From: Saprospiraceae bacterium
GTDB lineage: Bacteria > Bacteroidota > Bacteroidia > Chitinophagales > Saprospiraceae
DNA: 64,000 nt
Reading direction: 5' to 3'
NCBI GenBank assembly: GCA_020631135.1
Contig: JAHDHU010000001.1
Location: 16,850 to 80,849, forward strand
Position 1 is the stretch's first letter. Each line of letters opens with the position of its first letter. Position numbers and translations under genes: made by a program. Positions 10,247-20,108 of the stretch are shown here, one piece after another. Under the pieces are notes generated by a model. It made no database searches and was not told the origin of the DNA. It saw only the letters and a program-made list of their open reading frames with translations.

Positions 10247-10331
10247 ATGGCCAGTCTACAGGTCCTCCGTTGGCTTTTAAATAAAAGGCAATTAGAAGTA
10301 AAACGGATGTTGGGAATATTGATCTTTTCAT
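10140..10331 (-). pseudogene. Signal-peptide fragment in a different frame from the 9008-10246 body
   Basis: This 63-codon frame starts MKRSIFPTSVLLLIAFYLKA, a textbook type I signal peptide with cleavage likely after KANG, and continues GPVDWPYA before losing similarity to anything. The region after PYA overlaps the start of the downstream body frame (LLQIADITLLQENL). Joining the two frames by one base near 10246-10258 would give a normal secreted protein. I read it as the 5' part of the same gene, broken either by a real indel or by a sequence error, rather than as an independent gene. Confidence 0.6.
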
Positions 10332-10579
10332 CGAACCACGGGGTTTTTTGATCTCAGTTAAGATTGAACGAATGGAGCGAAGTGGATTGATATAATTGCT
10401 TTAAGTAAATTCAGAATTGTACTAATAGAATTAATCAATTTATGATTTTTCAAAATCACTTCAAACAAGTATAGTGGATGATGATAGTTGATCTTTATAG
10501 TCTTGTCACACCAATGTAATAAGATGGGCGAAATGCTTGAAATTAGTCAACCATCATTGATGCTTAGTACTTTAGATAA

Positions 10580-10587
10580 TAAGTTTG
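10580..10587 (+). promoter_or_regulatory. Bacteroidota -7 box TAAGTTTG before a TonB receptor
   Basis: Perfect match to the Bacteroidota primary-sigma -7 element TAnnTTTG, ending seven bases before the receptor ATG at 10595. The 263-base intergenic stretch 10332-10594 holds nothing else I recognise. No clear TTG -33 element is visible, so the call is tentative. Confidence 0.4.
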
Positions 10588-10594
10588 AAGGTTA

Positions 10595-12637
10595 ATGCAA
10601 AGAATCCTATTCTGCCTGTTTATTTTCTTTTATCTACTTCCATTGTTTGGACAAGTAGAAGATTTGGATAGCATTGGATTTTCCATCGATTTGGATCAGT
10701 TTGTCATTTCCGCAAATTACGAACCCACGCACTACAAAGAGGCAATTCACGATGTTGAAGTAATTAGTAAAAAAGCGATTCAATTAAGAGGAGCCATTAA
10801 TTTAGAACAGGCTTTAACCATTAGTCCTTCGATACGATTAGAACAAGATCCAATATTGGGGACTTCAATTAGGATGCGGGGTATTGGATCTCGCAATGTC
10901 GCGATTTTGGTAGACGGAGTTCCTGTTATTGGAAGATTAGGAGGATCTATTGATTTGTCTCAAATATCTTTGCAAAATGTCGAACGCATCGAATTGGTAG
11001 AAGGCGCACTTTCTAATTTTTACGGCAATAATGCAGCGGGAGGAGTTATCAACATTATTACTAAGAAAAGCCAAGTCAAACCCTTAGAAGCAAATATTTC
11101 GGGGCAGCTTGAGTCGATAGGTAGTCAAAATATTGAAGCAGGTATTGGATACAAAATGAAAAAAGCATCTTTGCGTATTCATGGAAGGTATTTTAATTAC
11201 AATCAATACCCTATCGACAGTTTAAGAAGAACAGAAGAGGTAATACTTTCAGATGGAACAAAGATTACACAATCTATCTACCCTTTGAATCCCAAAACAC
11301 AGGCGAGCTTAGGATCAGTTTTTAGATATCAGTTTGATGATCAATCTGACCTGACATTAAAGTATGATCGGATGCAAGAAGATGTAGATGATTACGGTGC
11401 CATCAGAAGACTGCAATTTAATCCGTATGCCAATGAAATCTTTTTCAACACAAAAAGAGAAGATTTATCTCTTAACTATAAGAAGAGTTGGGATCAATTG
11501 TATTTAGAATTTACGACAGCGTATAATCAATTTGACCGAATAGTAGACGAACAACGATATTATATCGAAACGGATTCCTTTGATATTGATTTGCAAAATC
11601 AAGACACGACGCACTTTGATAATTTTTTTAATCGCTTGGTTCTTTCCTATCCCATCAATGATCGCCTAAAGGTAAATGCAGGAATTAACTACAACAAAGA
11701 ACGAGGATATGGAGATAGGATATTGGATCGCAATAATCTAAAAGATTCTACTCGAGCTTCTTTTACGGAAGTAGCACCATTTTTTGATTTTAATTACGAT
11801 TTTTCTAAAGAACTAAAAGTTTCATTCGCCGGAAGGCAAACCATACATAGTACTTATCAAGGTAAATTCACTCCCTCAATTCAAGCTGTTTATAATCCGA
11901 CAACTAAGTGGACCTTGAGAGGAGGTTATGCACAAGGTTATCGAAGTCCTTCTTTAAAAGAATTGTATTTGGAGTTTGTAGATGTTAATCACAATATTTT
12001 GGGCAATACAAATTTGCTTCCGGAAACCAGCCATGATTTTCGACTTGGAATGGACTATGAAATTTCAAAGGCTTTTAGCACATCCGTGAATGTATATCGC
12101 ACTTTAATTGAAGAGCGCATTTCACTGTTCGAATATGAAACTTTAAAATTTAGATACGATAATGTGGATACTTACGAAGTGCGCGGTTTACAAGCAAGCT
12201 TAAGTATAAAGACAAGAAATGCTCAATGGGATAATTCATCCAATTTAGGTTTCTGGTCCACAAATTTGGACGATACCTCAGCTCCCGAATACGGGAGAGT
12301 TTTTGATTTTAATTCTAGCCTGCTTTACAAACTACCGATAAAGAATTTGACTGCTTTTATTAATTACCGTTTTAATGGAGAGCAACCCAACTATTCCATT
12401 CGAGACAACAATGTTCAGGTAAGTATTATTGAAGCTTATGCATTATTGGATTTCAGTTTGAATTATGCAATGACAAAACAAAGCGCAAAATTTACATTGG
12501 GAATTAAAAATCTGTTGGACATTGATAATACTGCGACAAGAGGAGGAGCGAGTACGGGGGTACACAGTGCGCAGGGCAGAAACGTGATTGGTCCAGGCCG
12601 ATCTTTTTTCCTTCAAATGGCATATAATTTTAATTAA
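10595..12637 (+). CDS. TonB-dependent receptor (CirA/BtuB-like)
   Basis: A 680-residue outer-membrane receptor with a signal peptide (to about residue 20, LFGQ). A plug domain covers about residues 45-160, including LVDGVPVIGRLGGSIDLSQI and ERIELVEGALSNFYGNNAAGGVINIITKK, the canonical end of the plug. A 22-strand-type barrel follows, with YAQGYRSPSLKELY in the middle and a C-terminal strand ending MAYNFN. It has no carboxypeptidase-like N-terminal domain, so it is closer to siderophore/cobalamin/colicin-receptor types than to SusC. The ligand is unknown. It is monocistronic as far as can be seen, with the next gene starting 50 bases on. Confidence 0.87.
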   Translation: MQRILFCLFIFFYLLPLFGQVEDLDSIGFSIDLDQFVISANYEPTHYKEAIHDVEVISKKAIQLRGAINLEQALTISPSIRLEQDPILGTSIRMRGIGSRNVAILVDGVPVIGRLGGSIDLSQISLQNVERIELVEGALSNFYGNNAAGGVINIITKKSQVKPLEANISGQLESIGSQNIEAGIGYKMKKASLRIHGRYFNYNQYPIDSLRRTEEVILSDGTKITQSIYPLNPKTQASLGSVFRYQFDDQSDLTLKYDRMQEDVDDYGAIRRLQFNPYANEIFFNTKREDLSLNYKKSWDQLYLEFTTAYNQFDRIVDEQRYYIETDSFDIDLQNQDTTHFDNFFNRLVLSYPINDRLKVNAGINYNKERGYGDRILDRNNLKDSTRASFTEVAPFFDFNYDFSKELKVSFAGRQTIHSTYQGKFTPSIQAVYNPTTKWTLRGGYAQGYRSPSLKELYLEFVDVNHNILGNTNLLPETSHDFRLGMDYEISKAFSTSVNVYRTLIEERISLFEYETLKFRYDNVDTYEVRGLQASLSIKTRNAQWDNSSNLGFWSTNLDDTSAPEYGRVFDFNSSLLYKLPIKNLTAFINYRFNGEQPNYSIRDNNVQVSIIEAYALLDFSLNYAMTKQSAKFTLGIKNLLDIDNTATRGGASTGVHSAQGRNVIGPGRSFFLQMAYNFN

Positions 12638-12687
12638 GGGCTGCACTCTTCTTTTAGAATTTTAGACAATTATATTATTTTGTCCTT

Positions 12688-14310
12688 ATGAGAATTATCG
12701 TATTGGTATTTAGCTTTTTATTGGCCCTTGCTTCTTTGATTTTAACCTTCACTGTTTCAAATAGATTTTGGTGGACCTTATTAATTTCAATTCCAATTTT
12801 TTTGTGGGCTCTTTATGATGCCAATCAAAAAAAACGAGCCATTGTTCGAAATTTCCCAATCATCGGACGCTCGAGATATGTTGCCGAATGGCTGAGGCCA
12901 AAGCTCTATCAATATTTTGTTGAGCCTGATACAGATGGTAGACCTTTTAATAGATTGGATAGAAATATCATCTACCAACGTTCCAAAAATGTTAACGATA
13001 CCACTCCTTTTGGAACGCAATTAAATATTTATGATGAAGGTTATGAATGGATTAATCATAGCATAGCAGCCATAGATCATCATAAGATAGAAGAAGACCC
13101 AAGAGTTATCGTTGGTGGAACTAATTGTAAACAACCCTATAGCATGAGTCTATTTAATGTTGCTGCAATGAGCTTTGGTTCTTTAAGTAAAAACGCGGTC
13201 ATGGCTTTAAATGGAGGGGCAGCAATTGGCAATTTTGCGCACAATACTGGAGAAGGTGGCATTTCTCAATATCACGATAAGTTTAATGGTGATCTCATAT
13301 ATCAAATAGGTACAGGCTATTTTGGTTGCCGTACTGCTGATGGAAATTTCTCAGATGAACTGTTTGTGGAAAGAACCAGCAAGGACAATGTTAAAATGAT
13401 TGAGATTAAATTATCTCAAGGTGCAAAACCAGGACATGGTGGAATTCTACCAGCTAAAAAAGCCACTCCTGAAATAGCTAAAATTCGAAATATCGAACCA
13501 CATAAGGCTGTTTTGTCTCCTCCTTTTCATAGGGCATTTTCTACTCCAATAGGATTAATGAAGTTTATTGGTAAATGCCAAAACTTATCCGGTGGTAAAC
13601 CAGTTGGTTTTAAATTATGCGTGGGTCAAAAATCAGAATTTATCGCTATATGTAAAGCGATGTTGGAAACGGGAATTAAACCAGATTTTATTGCTGTAGA
13701 TGGAGGAGAAGGTGGCACAGGTGCAGCACCTTTGGAATTTAGCAATTCTGTCGGGATGCCTTTTATTGAAGGACTCAGCTTTGTTTATAATACTTTAATT
13801 GGCTTCGATATAAAAAAGGAAATTACCTTGATCGCCTCTGGAAAAATCGTTTCTGGCTTCCATATATTTAGAGCCATTTCTTTAGGTGCGGATGCCTGCA
13901 ATTCTGCACGTGCAATGATGATGGCCGTTGGTTGTATTCAAGCATTAGAATGCAATCACAATACTTGTCCCACTGGAGTCGCAACCCAAGATCCGAGGCT
14001 TATAAAAGGTTTGGATGTTTCAGATAAAAAATATCGCGTAGCCAATTACCATAAGGAAACCGTAAAGAGTTTCATAGAATTAATGGCAGCCGCTGGAATC
14101 GATGATCCAGATAAAATTAATCGTTCTCATGTCAATCGAAGAGTCGACCGAAATCGTACCAAAGCTTATCACGAAATTTTCCCCTATTTGGCCGAAGGTT
14201 GCTTATTAAACAACGATTCGGTTCCGGTAGAATGGAGAAATGATGTAGCCATTGCAGATCCAAATTCTTTTGAGCCTAAATTCGAAAGTATTTACATCGA
14301 ATCCGACTAA
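12688..14310 (+). CDS. FMN-binding glutamate synthase family protein
   Basis: A 540-residue protein with two N-terminal transmembrane helices (about residues 3-20 and 27-45) and then a glutamate synthase FMN/Fe-S barrel domain. Recognisable elements are AMSFGSLSKNAVMALNGGA, the glycine-rich phosphate-binding segment VDGGEGGTGAAPLEF, and the Cys cluster CIQALECNHNTCPTGVATQ that would bind a 3Fe-4S cluster. It lacks the glutaminase domain of GltB, so it is not a classical GOGAT. Such stand-alone, membrane-anchored homologues are frequent in bacteria, and their donor and substrate are unclear. A degenerate -7 box (TTATTTTG) ends five bases before the ATG. Confidence 0.85.
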   Translation: MRIIVLVFSFLLALASLILTFTVSNRFWWTLLISIPIFLWALYDANQKKRAIVRNFPIIGRSRYVAEWLRPKLYQYFVEPDTDGRPFNRLDRNIIYQRSKNVNDTTPFGTQLNIYDEGYEWINHSIAAIDHHKIEEDPRVIVGGTNCKQPYSMSLFNVAAMSFGSLSKNAVMALNGGAAIGNFAHNTGEGGISQYHDKFNGDLIYQIGTGYFGCRTADGNFSDELFVERTSKDNVKMIEIKLSQGAKPGHGGILPAKKATPEIAKIRNIEPHKAVLSPPFHRAFSTPIGLMKFIGKCQNLSGGKPVGFKLCVGQKSEFIAICKAMLETGIKPDFIAVDGGEGGTGAAPLEFSNSVGMPFIEGLSFVYNTLIGFDIKKEITLIASGKIVSGFHIFRAISLGADACNSARAMMMAVGCIQALECNHNTCPTGVATQDPRLIKGLDVSDKKYRVANYHKETVKSFIELMAAAGIDDPDKINRSHVNRRVDRNRTKAYHEIFPYLAEGCLLNNDSVPVEWRNDVAIADPNSFEPKFESIYIESD

Positions 14311-14362
14311 TTTATGACAAAAATGAGACTGTTAAATTGTGGATTGATACCGTAGTTAATAC

Positions 14363-14370
14363 TAAATTTG
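14363..14370 (+). promoter_or_regulatory. Candidate -7 box TAAATTTG for recQ
   Basis: Perfect TAnnTTTG match in the 166-base gap before recQ, with a TTG 23 bases upstream (14337-14339) that could serve as the -33 element. It would give a leader of about 100 bases. Moderate support only. Confidence 0.4.
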
Positions 14371-14476
14371 CAGCCCAATTTGAGACAAGTTATTTTAAGA
14401 TCTTCTCGATAATTGAATTTATAAGCTAATGAATTCAATGAATTATCTGTTCATTGACAACAATCAATAAAATATA

Positions 14477-16663
14477 ATGAGTGAATTGCGTGCTGCGCTA
14501 AAACAATATTTTGGCTTTGATGATTTTAAAGGAAATCAAGAAGAAATAATCCAAAGTGTACTAGATAATAAAAATACTTTTGTAATCATGCCAACTGGTG
14601 GGGGAAAGTCATTGTGCTACCAATTACCGGCATTAATGTCAGAAGGAACTGCAATTGTAGTATCTCCTTTGATCGCTTTAATGAAAGATCAGGTCGATGC
14701 GATAAGATCATATTGCAAAGATGATGCTGTGGCACACTTTTTCAATTCTTCACTCAATAAAACTCAAATTGCTCGAGTAAAAGATGATTTGTCATCAGGC
14801 AAAACTAAACTACTTTATATAGCTCCGGAAACTTTGACCAAACCAGATGTTAGGGCTTTCTTCGAAACGATAAAACTTTCATTTGTTGCTGTCGATGAAG
14901 CACATTGTATTTCTGAATGGGGGCACGACTTTAGACCAGAGTACCGACGCATTCGCGAAATGATTGACAGCATTGCTGATGAAATACCAAGTATAGCTTT
15001 GACCGCAACGGCTACTCCTAAAGTCCAGTCCGACATTCAAAAGAATTTGGACATAAAGGGAAATGTCTTTATCTCTTCTTTTAACAGAGACAATCTTTAT
15101 TACGAGATACGACCCAAAAGAGATATTGAGCAAACCCAAAAGGCAATTGTTCAAATCATCAGAGGTATGAAAGGTCAATCAGGAATTGTTTATGTCTTGA
15201 GTAGAAAATCTACAGAAGAGGTAGCCAAAATTCTTCAGGTCAATGGGATAAATGCGCAAGCCTATCATGCGGGATTGGATGCCAAAACCAGAGCAAAGAC
15301 TCAAGAAGATTTTTTGATGGATGATATTGACGTGATTGTGGCGACCATAGCCTTCGGAATGGGAATCGACAAACCCGATGTGAGGTTTGTAATTCATTAT
15401 GACATTCCTAAAAGTTTAGAAAATTATTATCAAGAAACAGGAAGAGCGGGTAGAGATGGATTGGAAGGAAAGTGTTATGCATTTTATTCTTACAAAGACA
15501 TTTTAAAACTCGAGAAATTTTTAAAGGATAAACCACTCGCCGAGCGAGAGATGCAAGGCCAATTGTTAGAAGAGGTCAGTGCATTTGCAGAAACTGGCTC
15601 ATGTAGAAGAAAAGGAATTTTGCATTACTTCGGTGAGGTATTTGAAGAGAGCAATTGTAACACCATGTGCGATAATTGTAAAAATCCTAAGGAAAAAATT
15701 AGTGTCAAAAATGAATTAAAACTTGTTTTGGAAAGTGTGATGGAATTAAAAGAAAAATTCACAATCAAACCTTTGATTGATTTTGTTTTTGGCAATCACA
15801 CACAAGAGATGAAGGACTTTGGATATACTAATAATAGACTTTTTTCGAATGGCAAGGATAAGGATGAGTTGTTTTGGCATTCACTGACTAGACAAGCAAT
15901 GCTCAAAGGATTTTTAAAAAAGGAAATAGAAGAGTATGGCGTTTTAAAACTTACTCACGAAGGAAGAGAGTTTATTAAAAACCCTACCGATCAAGAAATT
16001 GTCATTAATCATGACTACTCCAAAATGACGGATGAAGAAATTTTAACTTCTGGTTCGAAAGGTACCGCTTTGGATGAAGCTTTGTTTAGGGAATTGTTAG
16101 ACTTAAGAAAGAAGGAGTCAAAAAAACATAATGTTCAACCTTGGGTTATTTTTCAAGAGCCCTCTCTAAAGGATATGGCAACTTTTTATCCGATATCTGA
16201 AGAAGATATGCTAAACATAACGGGAGTTAGTATGGGGAAGGCAAAAAGATATGGAAGACCTTTTATGTATCTAATTAAAGATTATATCGAGTCGAATAAC
16301 ATAGAACGACCAGGTGATATGGTTGTCCGTCAGGTTGCGAATAAATCAAAAAACAAGGTTGTCATTATTCAAGGTATCGATAGAAAATTACCTTTCGACG
16401 ATATTGCCAGCTCTGTAAAAATGGATGTCTCTAAATTGTTAGAAGAGATGAACGTTATTGTAGACTCAGGGACGAAGCTTAATATAGATTACTATTTAGA
16501 AGAACTGGTTGATGAAGAAGTGCTTGAAGATATTTTTGACTATTTTGGAGATGCCGAGTCAGACAGCATGGATACGGCTTTCGCCGAATTAAAAGAAGAA
16601 GATATAACCATGGAAGAGATCCAAGTTGCAAGAATAAAATATTTAACAGTTCACGCTAACTAG
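14477..16663 (+). CDS. recQ: ATP-dependent DNA helicase RecQ
   Basis: A 728-residue superfamily 2 3'-5' helicase. Walker A is PTGGGKSLCYQLP at residues 39-51, the DEAH box is at 140-143 within VDEAHCISEWGHDFRPEY (RecQ aromatic-rich loop), and motif VI is in YYQETGRAGRDG. A RecQ zinc-binding domain follows, with Cys376 and then the CNTMCDNC cluster, then the RQC winged helix and a C-terminal HRDC-like region and acidic tail. RecQ unwinds forks and recombination intermediates. The length is typical of Bacteroidota RecQ (700-730). aroQ follows after four bases, so the two are probably co-transcribed. Confidence 0.95.
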   Translation: MSELRAALKQYFGFDDFKGNQEEIIQSVLDNKNTFVIMPTGGGKSLCYQLPALMSEGTAIVVSPLIALMKDQVDAIRSYCKDDAVAHFFNSSLNKTQIARVKDDLSSGKTKLLYIAPETLTKPDVRAFFETIKLSFVAVDEAHCISEWGHDFRPEYRRIREMIDSIADEIPSIALTATATPKVQSDIQKNLDIKGNVFISSFNRDNLYYEIRPKRDIEQTQKAIVQIIRGMKGQSGIVYVLSRKSTEEVAKILQVNGINAQAYHAGLDAKTRAKTQEDFLMDDIDVIVATIAFGMGIDKPDVRFVIHYDIPKSLENYYQETGRAGRDGLEGKCYAFYSYKDILKLEKFLKDKPLAEREMQGQLLEEVSAFAETGSCRRKGILHYFGEVFEESNCNTMCDNCKNPKEKISVKNELKLVLESVMELKEKFTIKPLIDFVFGNHTQEMKDFGYTNNRLFSNGKDKDELFWHSLTRQAMLKGFLKKEIEEYGVLKLTHEGREFIKNPTDQEIVINHDYSKMTDEEILTSGSKGTALDEALFRELLDLRKKESKKHNVQPWVIFQEPSLKDMATFYPISEEDMLNITGVSMGKAKRYGRPFMYLIKDYIESNNIERPGDMVVRQVANKSKNKVVIIQGIDRKLPFDDIASSVKMDVSKLLEEMNVIVDSGTKLNIDYYLEELVDEEVLEDIFDYFGDAESDSMDTAFAELKEEDITMEEIQVARIKYLTVHAN

Positions 16664-16667
16664 TCAG

Positions 16668-17090
16668 TTGAAAAAAATCATCATCATTAATGGCCCAAAT
16701 CTAAATCTTCTCGGTAAGAGGGAGAAAGATATTTATGGTGATCAATCATTTGAAGATTTTTTTCATGCGCTTCAAATAAAATATCCGCAAGTCAACCTTA
16801 GTTATTTTCAATCCAATCACGAAGGTGTACTCATTGACAAACTACAAGAATTGGGATTTAGTTTTGACGGAATTATTTTAAATGCCGGAGGATATACCCA
16901 TACTTCGATCGCGATTATGGATTGTATTAAGGCGATAAGTACGCCAGTTGTTGAGGTGCATATCAGCAATATTTACGAAAGAGAAAGTTTTAGACACAAT
17001 TCTTATGTAGAATTGGTTGCAGTAAAAACAATCGTTGGTAAAGGTCTAAAGGGATATGATGATGCGATTAAAACAATACTGGATTTATAA
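16668..17090 (+). CDS. aroQ: 3-dehydroquinate dehydratase, type II
   Basis: A 140-residue enzyme of the shikimate pathway that converts 3-dehydroquinate to 3-dehydroshikimate. All family signatures are present: NGPNLNLLGKREKDIYG with catalytic Tyr23, the substrate loop NAGGYTHTSIAI, and EVHISNIYERESFRH with the catalytic His. The length is normal for the dodecameric type II enzyme. The only start that leaves the N-terminal strand (KKIIIINGPN) intact is TTG at 16668, four bases after the recQ stop; no ATG is available nearby. Confidence 0.93.
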   Translation: MKKIIIINGPNLNLLGKREKDIYGDQSFEDFFHALQIKYPQVNLSYFQSNHEGVLIDKLQELGFSFDGIILNAGGYTHTSIAIMDCIKAISTPVVEVHISNIYERESFRHNSYVELVAVKTIVGKGLKGYDDAIKTILDL

Positions 17091-17139
17091 ACTTTTACCT
17101 GATTATATCTCAGAATCATGGTAAATCCCATTCAATAAA

Positions 17140-17166
17140 ATCCATCCAATCCATCCAATCCATCCG
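17140..17166. repeat. Three 9-bp tandem units (ATCCATCCA)
   Basis: Units at 17140-17148, 17149-17157 and 17158-17166 (last base differs) in the 105-base gap between aroQ and the barrel receptor. It is a short simple repeat that could arise by slippage; no function is evident. Confidence 0.7.
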
Positions 17167-17249
17167 TTGGTATAAATTGTTGATACATTGATCGTATGAA
17201 GTTTCTCGCGATCTCAAAGAAATCTAACTTCGAAATACAATTAAAATGT

Positions 17250-19682
17250 ATGAAACTACTATTAACCAGCATTTTCTATTTCACCCTATCAATTCTTCTG
17301 GGTCAAAGTTCAAGTCTGACAGGTATTCTTCAAGACAATGAAGGAGAAGCAATTATCTTTTCAAACGTTGTTTTATATAACTCGGACAAGACGCAATTAG
17401 TAAAAGTCGAAACAACAAATGAGGATGGACAGTTCACTTTTACCAATATTGTTCCAGGCAGCTATATCTTGACAGCAAGCTATATCGGATATGGAGACAT
17501 AAATAAAAATGTTGAACTTCTTGATGGTGATGACCAAGACCTTGGATTATTAATATTTCAATCAAAAGGAATTGAATTAGAAACAGCCGTGGTAACCGCG
17601 CAAAGGGCAATGGTGGAGGTTAAGCCCGATAAAACTGTATTTAATGTTGAAGGAACCATTAATAGTGCTGGAGATAATGGTTTAGGTTTACTTCGAAAGG
17701 CTCCGGGTGTACTTGTGGACAACAACAATAATGTAATGGTTTTAGGACGAAGTGGAATGCTATTTTACATAGATGGAAAGAGATTGCCACTATCAGGTGA
17801 AGAGTTGACCAATTACTTGCTTAATATTCCAGCGGAGCAAATTGATAGAATTGATATAATTTCCAATCCAGGAGCTAGATATGAGGCCGAGGGAAATGCA
17901 GGGATCATTGATATAATACTAAAAAAGCAAAAAAATACTGGTTATAATGCGAAGTTAAATTCAAATGTCACACGTGGGAGGAGAACGCGTGCCAATCTTA
18001 ATTTATCCGGAAATTACAGAAACCAAAAGTTCAATGCTTTTGGTACCCTAGGATATTCATACAATCAAAATTGGAATCGTATGTTTTTTGACAACTTTCA
18101 AAACACATTGTTTATGAAAGAAAGTAATGTCATATACAATGATTTTTGGGGATCGAATTACAGAATTGGAACGGACTTTTTTTTATCGGATAATCATACC
18201 CTTGGGTTTATTATATCGGGAGGAGATACCGATTTAAAAACAGACGTAGAAAACCGAATACAAATTTCTAATATCTCTACACCTACTCAATTAGACAGTG
18301 TTTTATTTGCTGATAATGTAGCTTCAGGAGTTAGAAATCAAAACACATACAATCTTAATTATGTATTTAAAAAAGCGGACAACCGATTAAACTTTGACTT
18401 GGATTACGGGAGGTATGACAACGAAACTTATTGGGATCAACCAAATTTGTATTTCACCGATCTTAACCAAACTCAAGCCCTTAGCGAAGTCATCACCAAT
18501 TATAACACTCCCGTAGAGATTAATATTTATACAGCAAAAATTGATTTTGAAAAAGAGGCTTTGGGCGGCAAAATCGGTATTGGATCGAAATATAGCAATG
18601 TTGATACGGACAATACTTTTTTGTTTTACGATGTTTTAAATGATCAATCTATACAAAACAATCAACGCTCAAATCGATTTGAGTATTCCGAAAAGGTAAT
18701 CGCAGGATATTTAAGTTATGCTCGAAAATTAAATGACAAATGGAATATGATTTCAGGTCTAAGGGTGGAAAAGACAAATAGTAATGGTTATTTAACTGCT
18801 TTCGATCCTAATCTTCAAGAAGATCCTGTAATTCAGGATTATGTCAATTTTTTTCCTAGTGGAGGACTAACTTATATCCATAAACCTAACAAAACTTATA
18901 CATTAAATTTTGGACGAAGAATAAATCGTCCAAATTATAATGTGCTCAATCCTTTTAGAACTCAATTGAGTGAAATTTCATTCGAGAAAGGAAACGAAAA
19001 ACTCTCACCAGAAATAGTAAACAATGTGGAACTGGGTTATACTTTCAACTACCGATATAATTTTAAGCTAGCATATAGTTATACAACAAATCAGATAACT
19101 AGACTTATTGCACCTGATAAAACTGACTTAAGAGCAAGTTTTATCACTTGGGAGAATCTTGCCGAGCAAACTGTCATCAACTTTAATATTTCTGCTCCTT
19201 TTACAGTTAGTCAGAAATGGAGTTTGTTTCTTAATCTGAATGCTTCTCACATTGATAATCAAGCTGATTACTCGGATGGAGACGGAGGAATCGTTGATAT
19301 TCAAGTTTTCACTTACAGTATTTTTCAGCAATCAACTTTTGATTTAGGAAAAGGCTTCAAAGGAGAAATTAGTGGTTGGTTTGGTGGACCCGGTGTTTGG
19401 GGCGGGGTCTTTAAATATGATTCAAGTTATTCCTTGAATTTAGGACTCCAAAAGAAATATGATCGTTTAAGTTTCAAGCTTAGTGCTCAAGATGTGACTT
19501 TCCAATCTGGATGGTCCGGAGCATCTGAATTTAATGGATTACGAGGAGAAGGAAGAGGCAATTGGGATAGCAGAACCGTGGGACTGAGCATCTCTTACGA
19601 TTTTGGAAATTCTAAAATTAAAGCGAGTCGTAAAAGAAAGACAGGAATGGAATCAGAATCTGGAAGAGTAAATAACGGATAA
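17250..19682 (+). CDS. Outer-membrane beta-barrel protein, TonB-receptor family (OMP_b-brl_3)
   Basis: An 810-residue protein from ATG 17250, which starts a clean signal peptide (MKLLLTSIFYFTLSILLGQ). An upstream in-frame ATG at 17196 would add 18 polar residues before the signal and is less likely. A carboxypeptidase-regulatory-like domain (SLTGILQDNEGEAIIFSNVVLY) is followed by a plug-like region (VKPDKTVFNVEGTI, LRKAPGVLVDNNNN, DRIDIISNPGARYEAEG, GIIDIILKK) and then a large barrel. This is the architecture of the Bacteroidota 'outer membrane beta-barrel family' receptors. The C-terminus ends in a short basic tail instead of an aromatic strand. The ligand is unknown. Confidence 0.83.
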   Translation: MKLLLTSIFYFTLSILLGQSSSLTGILQDNEGEAIIFSNVVLYNSDKTQLVKVETTNEDGQFTFTNIVPGSYILTASYIGYGDINKNVELLDGDDQDLGLLIFQSKGIELETAVVTAQRAMVEVKPDKTVFNVEGTINSAGDNGLGLLRKAPGVLVDNNNNVMVLGRSGMLFYIDGKRLPLSGEELTNYLLNIPAEQIDRIDIISNPGARYEAEGNAGIIDIILKKQKNTGYNAKLNSNVTRGRRTRANLNLSGNYRNQKFNAFGTLGYSYNQNWNRMFFDNFQNTLFMKESNVIYNDFWGSNYRIGTDFFLSDNHTLGFIISGGDTDLKTDVENRIQISNISTPTQLDSVLFADNVASGVRNQNTYNLNYVFKKADNRLNFDLDYGRYDNETYWDQPNLYFTDLNQTQALSEVITNYNTPVEINIYTAKIDFEKEALGGKIGIGSKYSNVDTDNTFLFYDVLNDQSIQNNQRSNRFEYSEKVIAGYLSYARKLNDKWNMISGLRVEKTNSNGYLTAFDPNLQEDPVIQDYVNFFPSGGLTYIHKPNKTYTLNFGRRINRPNYNVLNPFRTQLSEISFEKGNEKLSPEIVNNVELGYTFNYRYNFKLAYSYTTNQITRLIAPDKTDLRASFITWENLAEQTVINFNISAPFTVSQKWSLFLNLNASHIDNQADYSDGDGGIVDIQVFTYSIFQQSTFDLGKGFKGEISGWFGGPGVWGGVFKYDSSYSLNLGLQKKYDRLSFKLSAQDVTFQSGWSGASEFNGLRGEGRGNWDSRTVGLSISYDFGNSKIKASRKRKTGMESESGRVNNG

Positions 19683-19687
19683 GGGAT

Positions 19688-20107
19688 TTATTTTAATCCT
19701 AAGAATTTCTGATTTTTCACTGAGTGGTAACACAACGCAGCGGCAATACATTGTTTAAGCTGATCTTTGGGAAGACTCTCATCTAGGTTAAAAAGTAGTG
19801 CTCTTTTATTTTCGTATTTAAAAAGGTCGCCAAAAACTTCTTTAAAGCTGACAACTAACTTGCTAGTGCACTTGAAATATAATCCAAATTGATTTGGATT
19901 CTTAGCTTTCCAATCCATCCGAATCGTACTGCCCTTTTTTACCAAGTAACTTGGTTCGCCCCATTTTAAAGTTTCTTCTATTTTTTCAATCTTAAGATCT
20001 TTCGCAGTATCTAAAATCAATCTTCTTAATTCTTTTAATCGCTTTTTGATTTTAGGCGAATACGAATTGAGTTTTTCTTGAACCGCCGGATTAGACTCGA
20101 TGATCAT
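19688..20107 (-). CDS. DUF1801 domain protein
   Basis: A 139-residue soluble protein with the DUF1801 (YdhG-like) fold: KRLKELRRLILDTAKDL at the N-terminus, then the conserved ETLKWGEPSYLVKKGST and a GLYFKCTSKLV segment. Members are small cytoplasmic proteins of unknown biochemical role; one relative in Bacillus is called a frataxin-like iron chaperone, but that cannot be transferred here. It lies one base downstream of rnpA on the same strand and converges with the receptor gene. A second DUF1801 paralogue is at 28886-29341. Confidence 0.8.
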   Translation of the reverse strand: MIIESNPAVQEKLNSYSPKIKKRLKELRRLILDTAKDLKIEKIEETLKWGEPSYLVKKGSTIRMDWKAKNPNQFGLYFKCTSKLVVSFKEVFGDLFKYENKRALLFNLDESLPKDQLKQCIAAALCYHSVKNQKFLGLK

Positions 20108-20108
20108 A

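Noticed and set aside
17196..17249. Upstream in-frame ATG for the barrel receptor
   Set aside because: It would place 18 polar or charged residues before the signal peptide; the ATG at 17250 fits an exported protein better.
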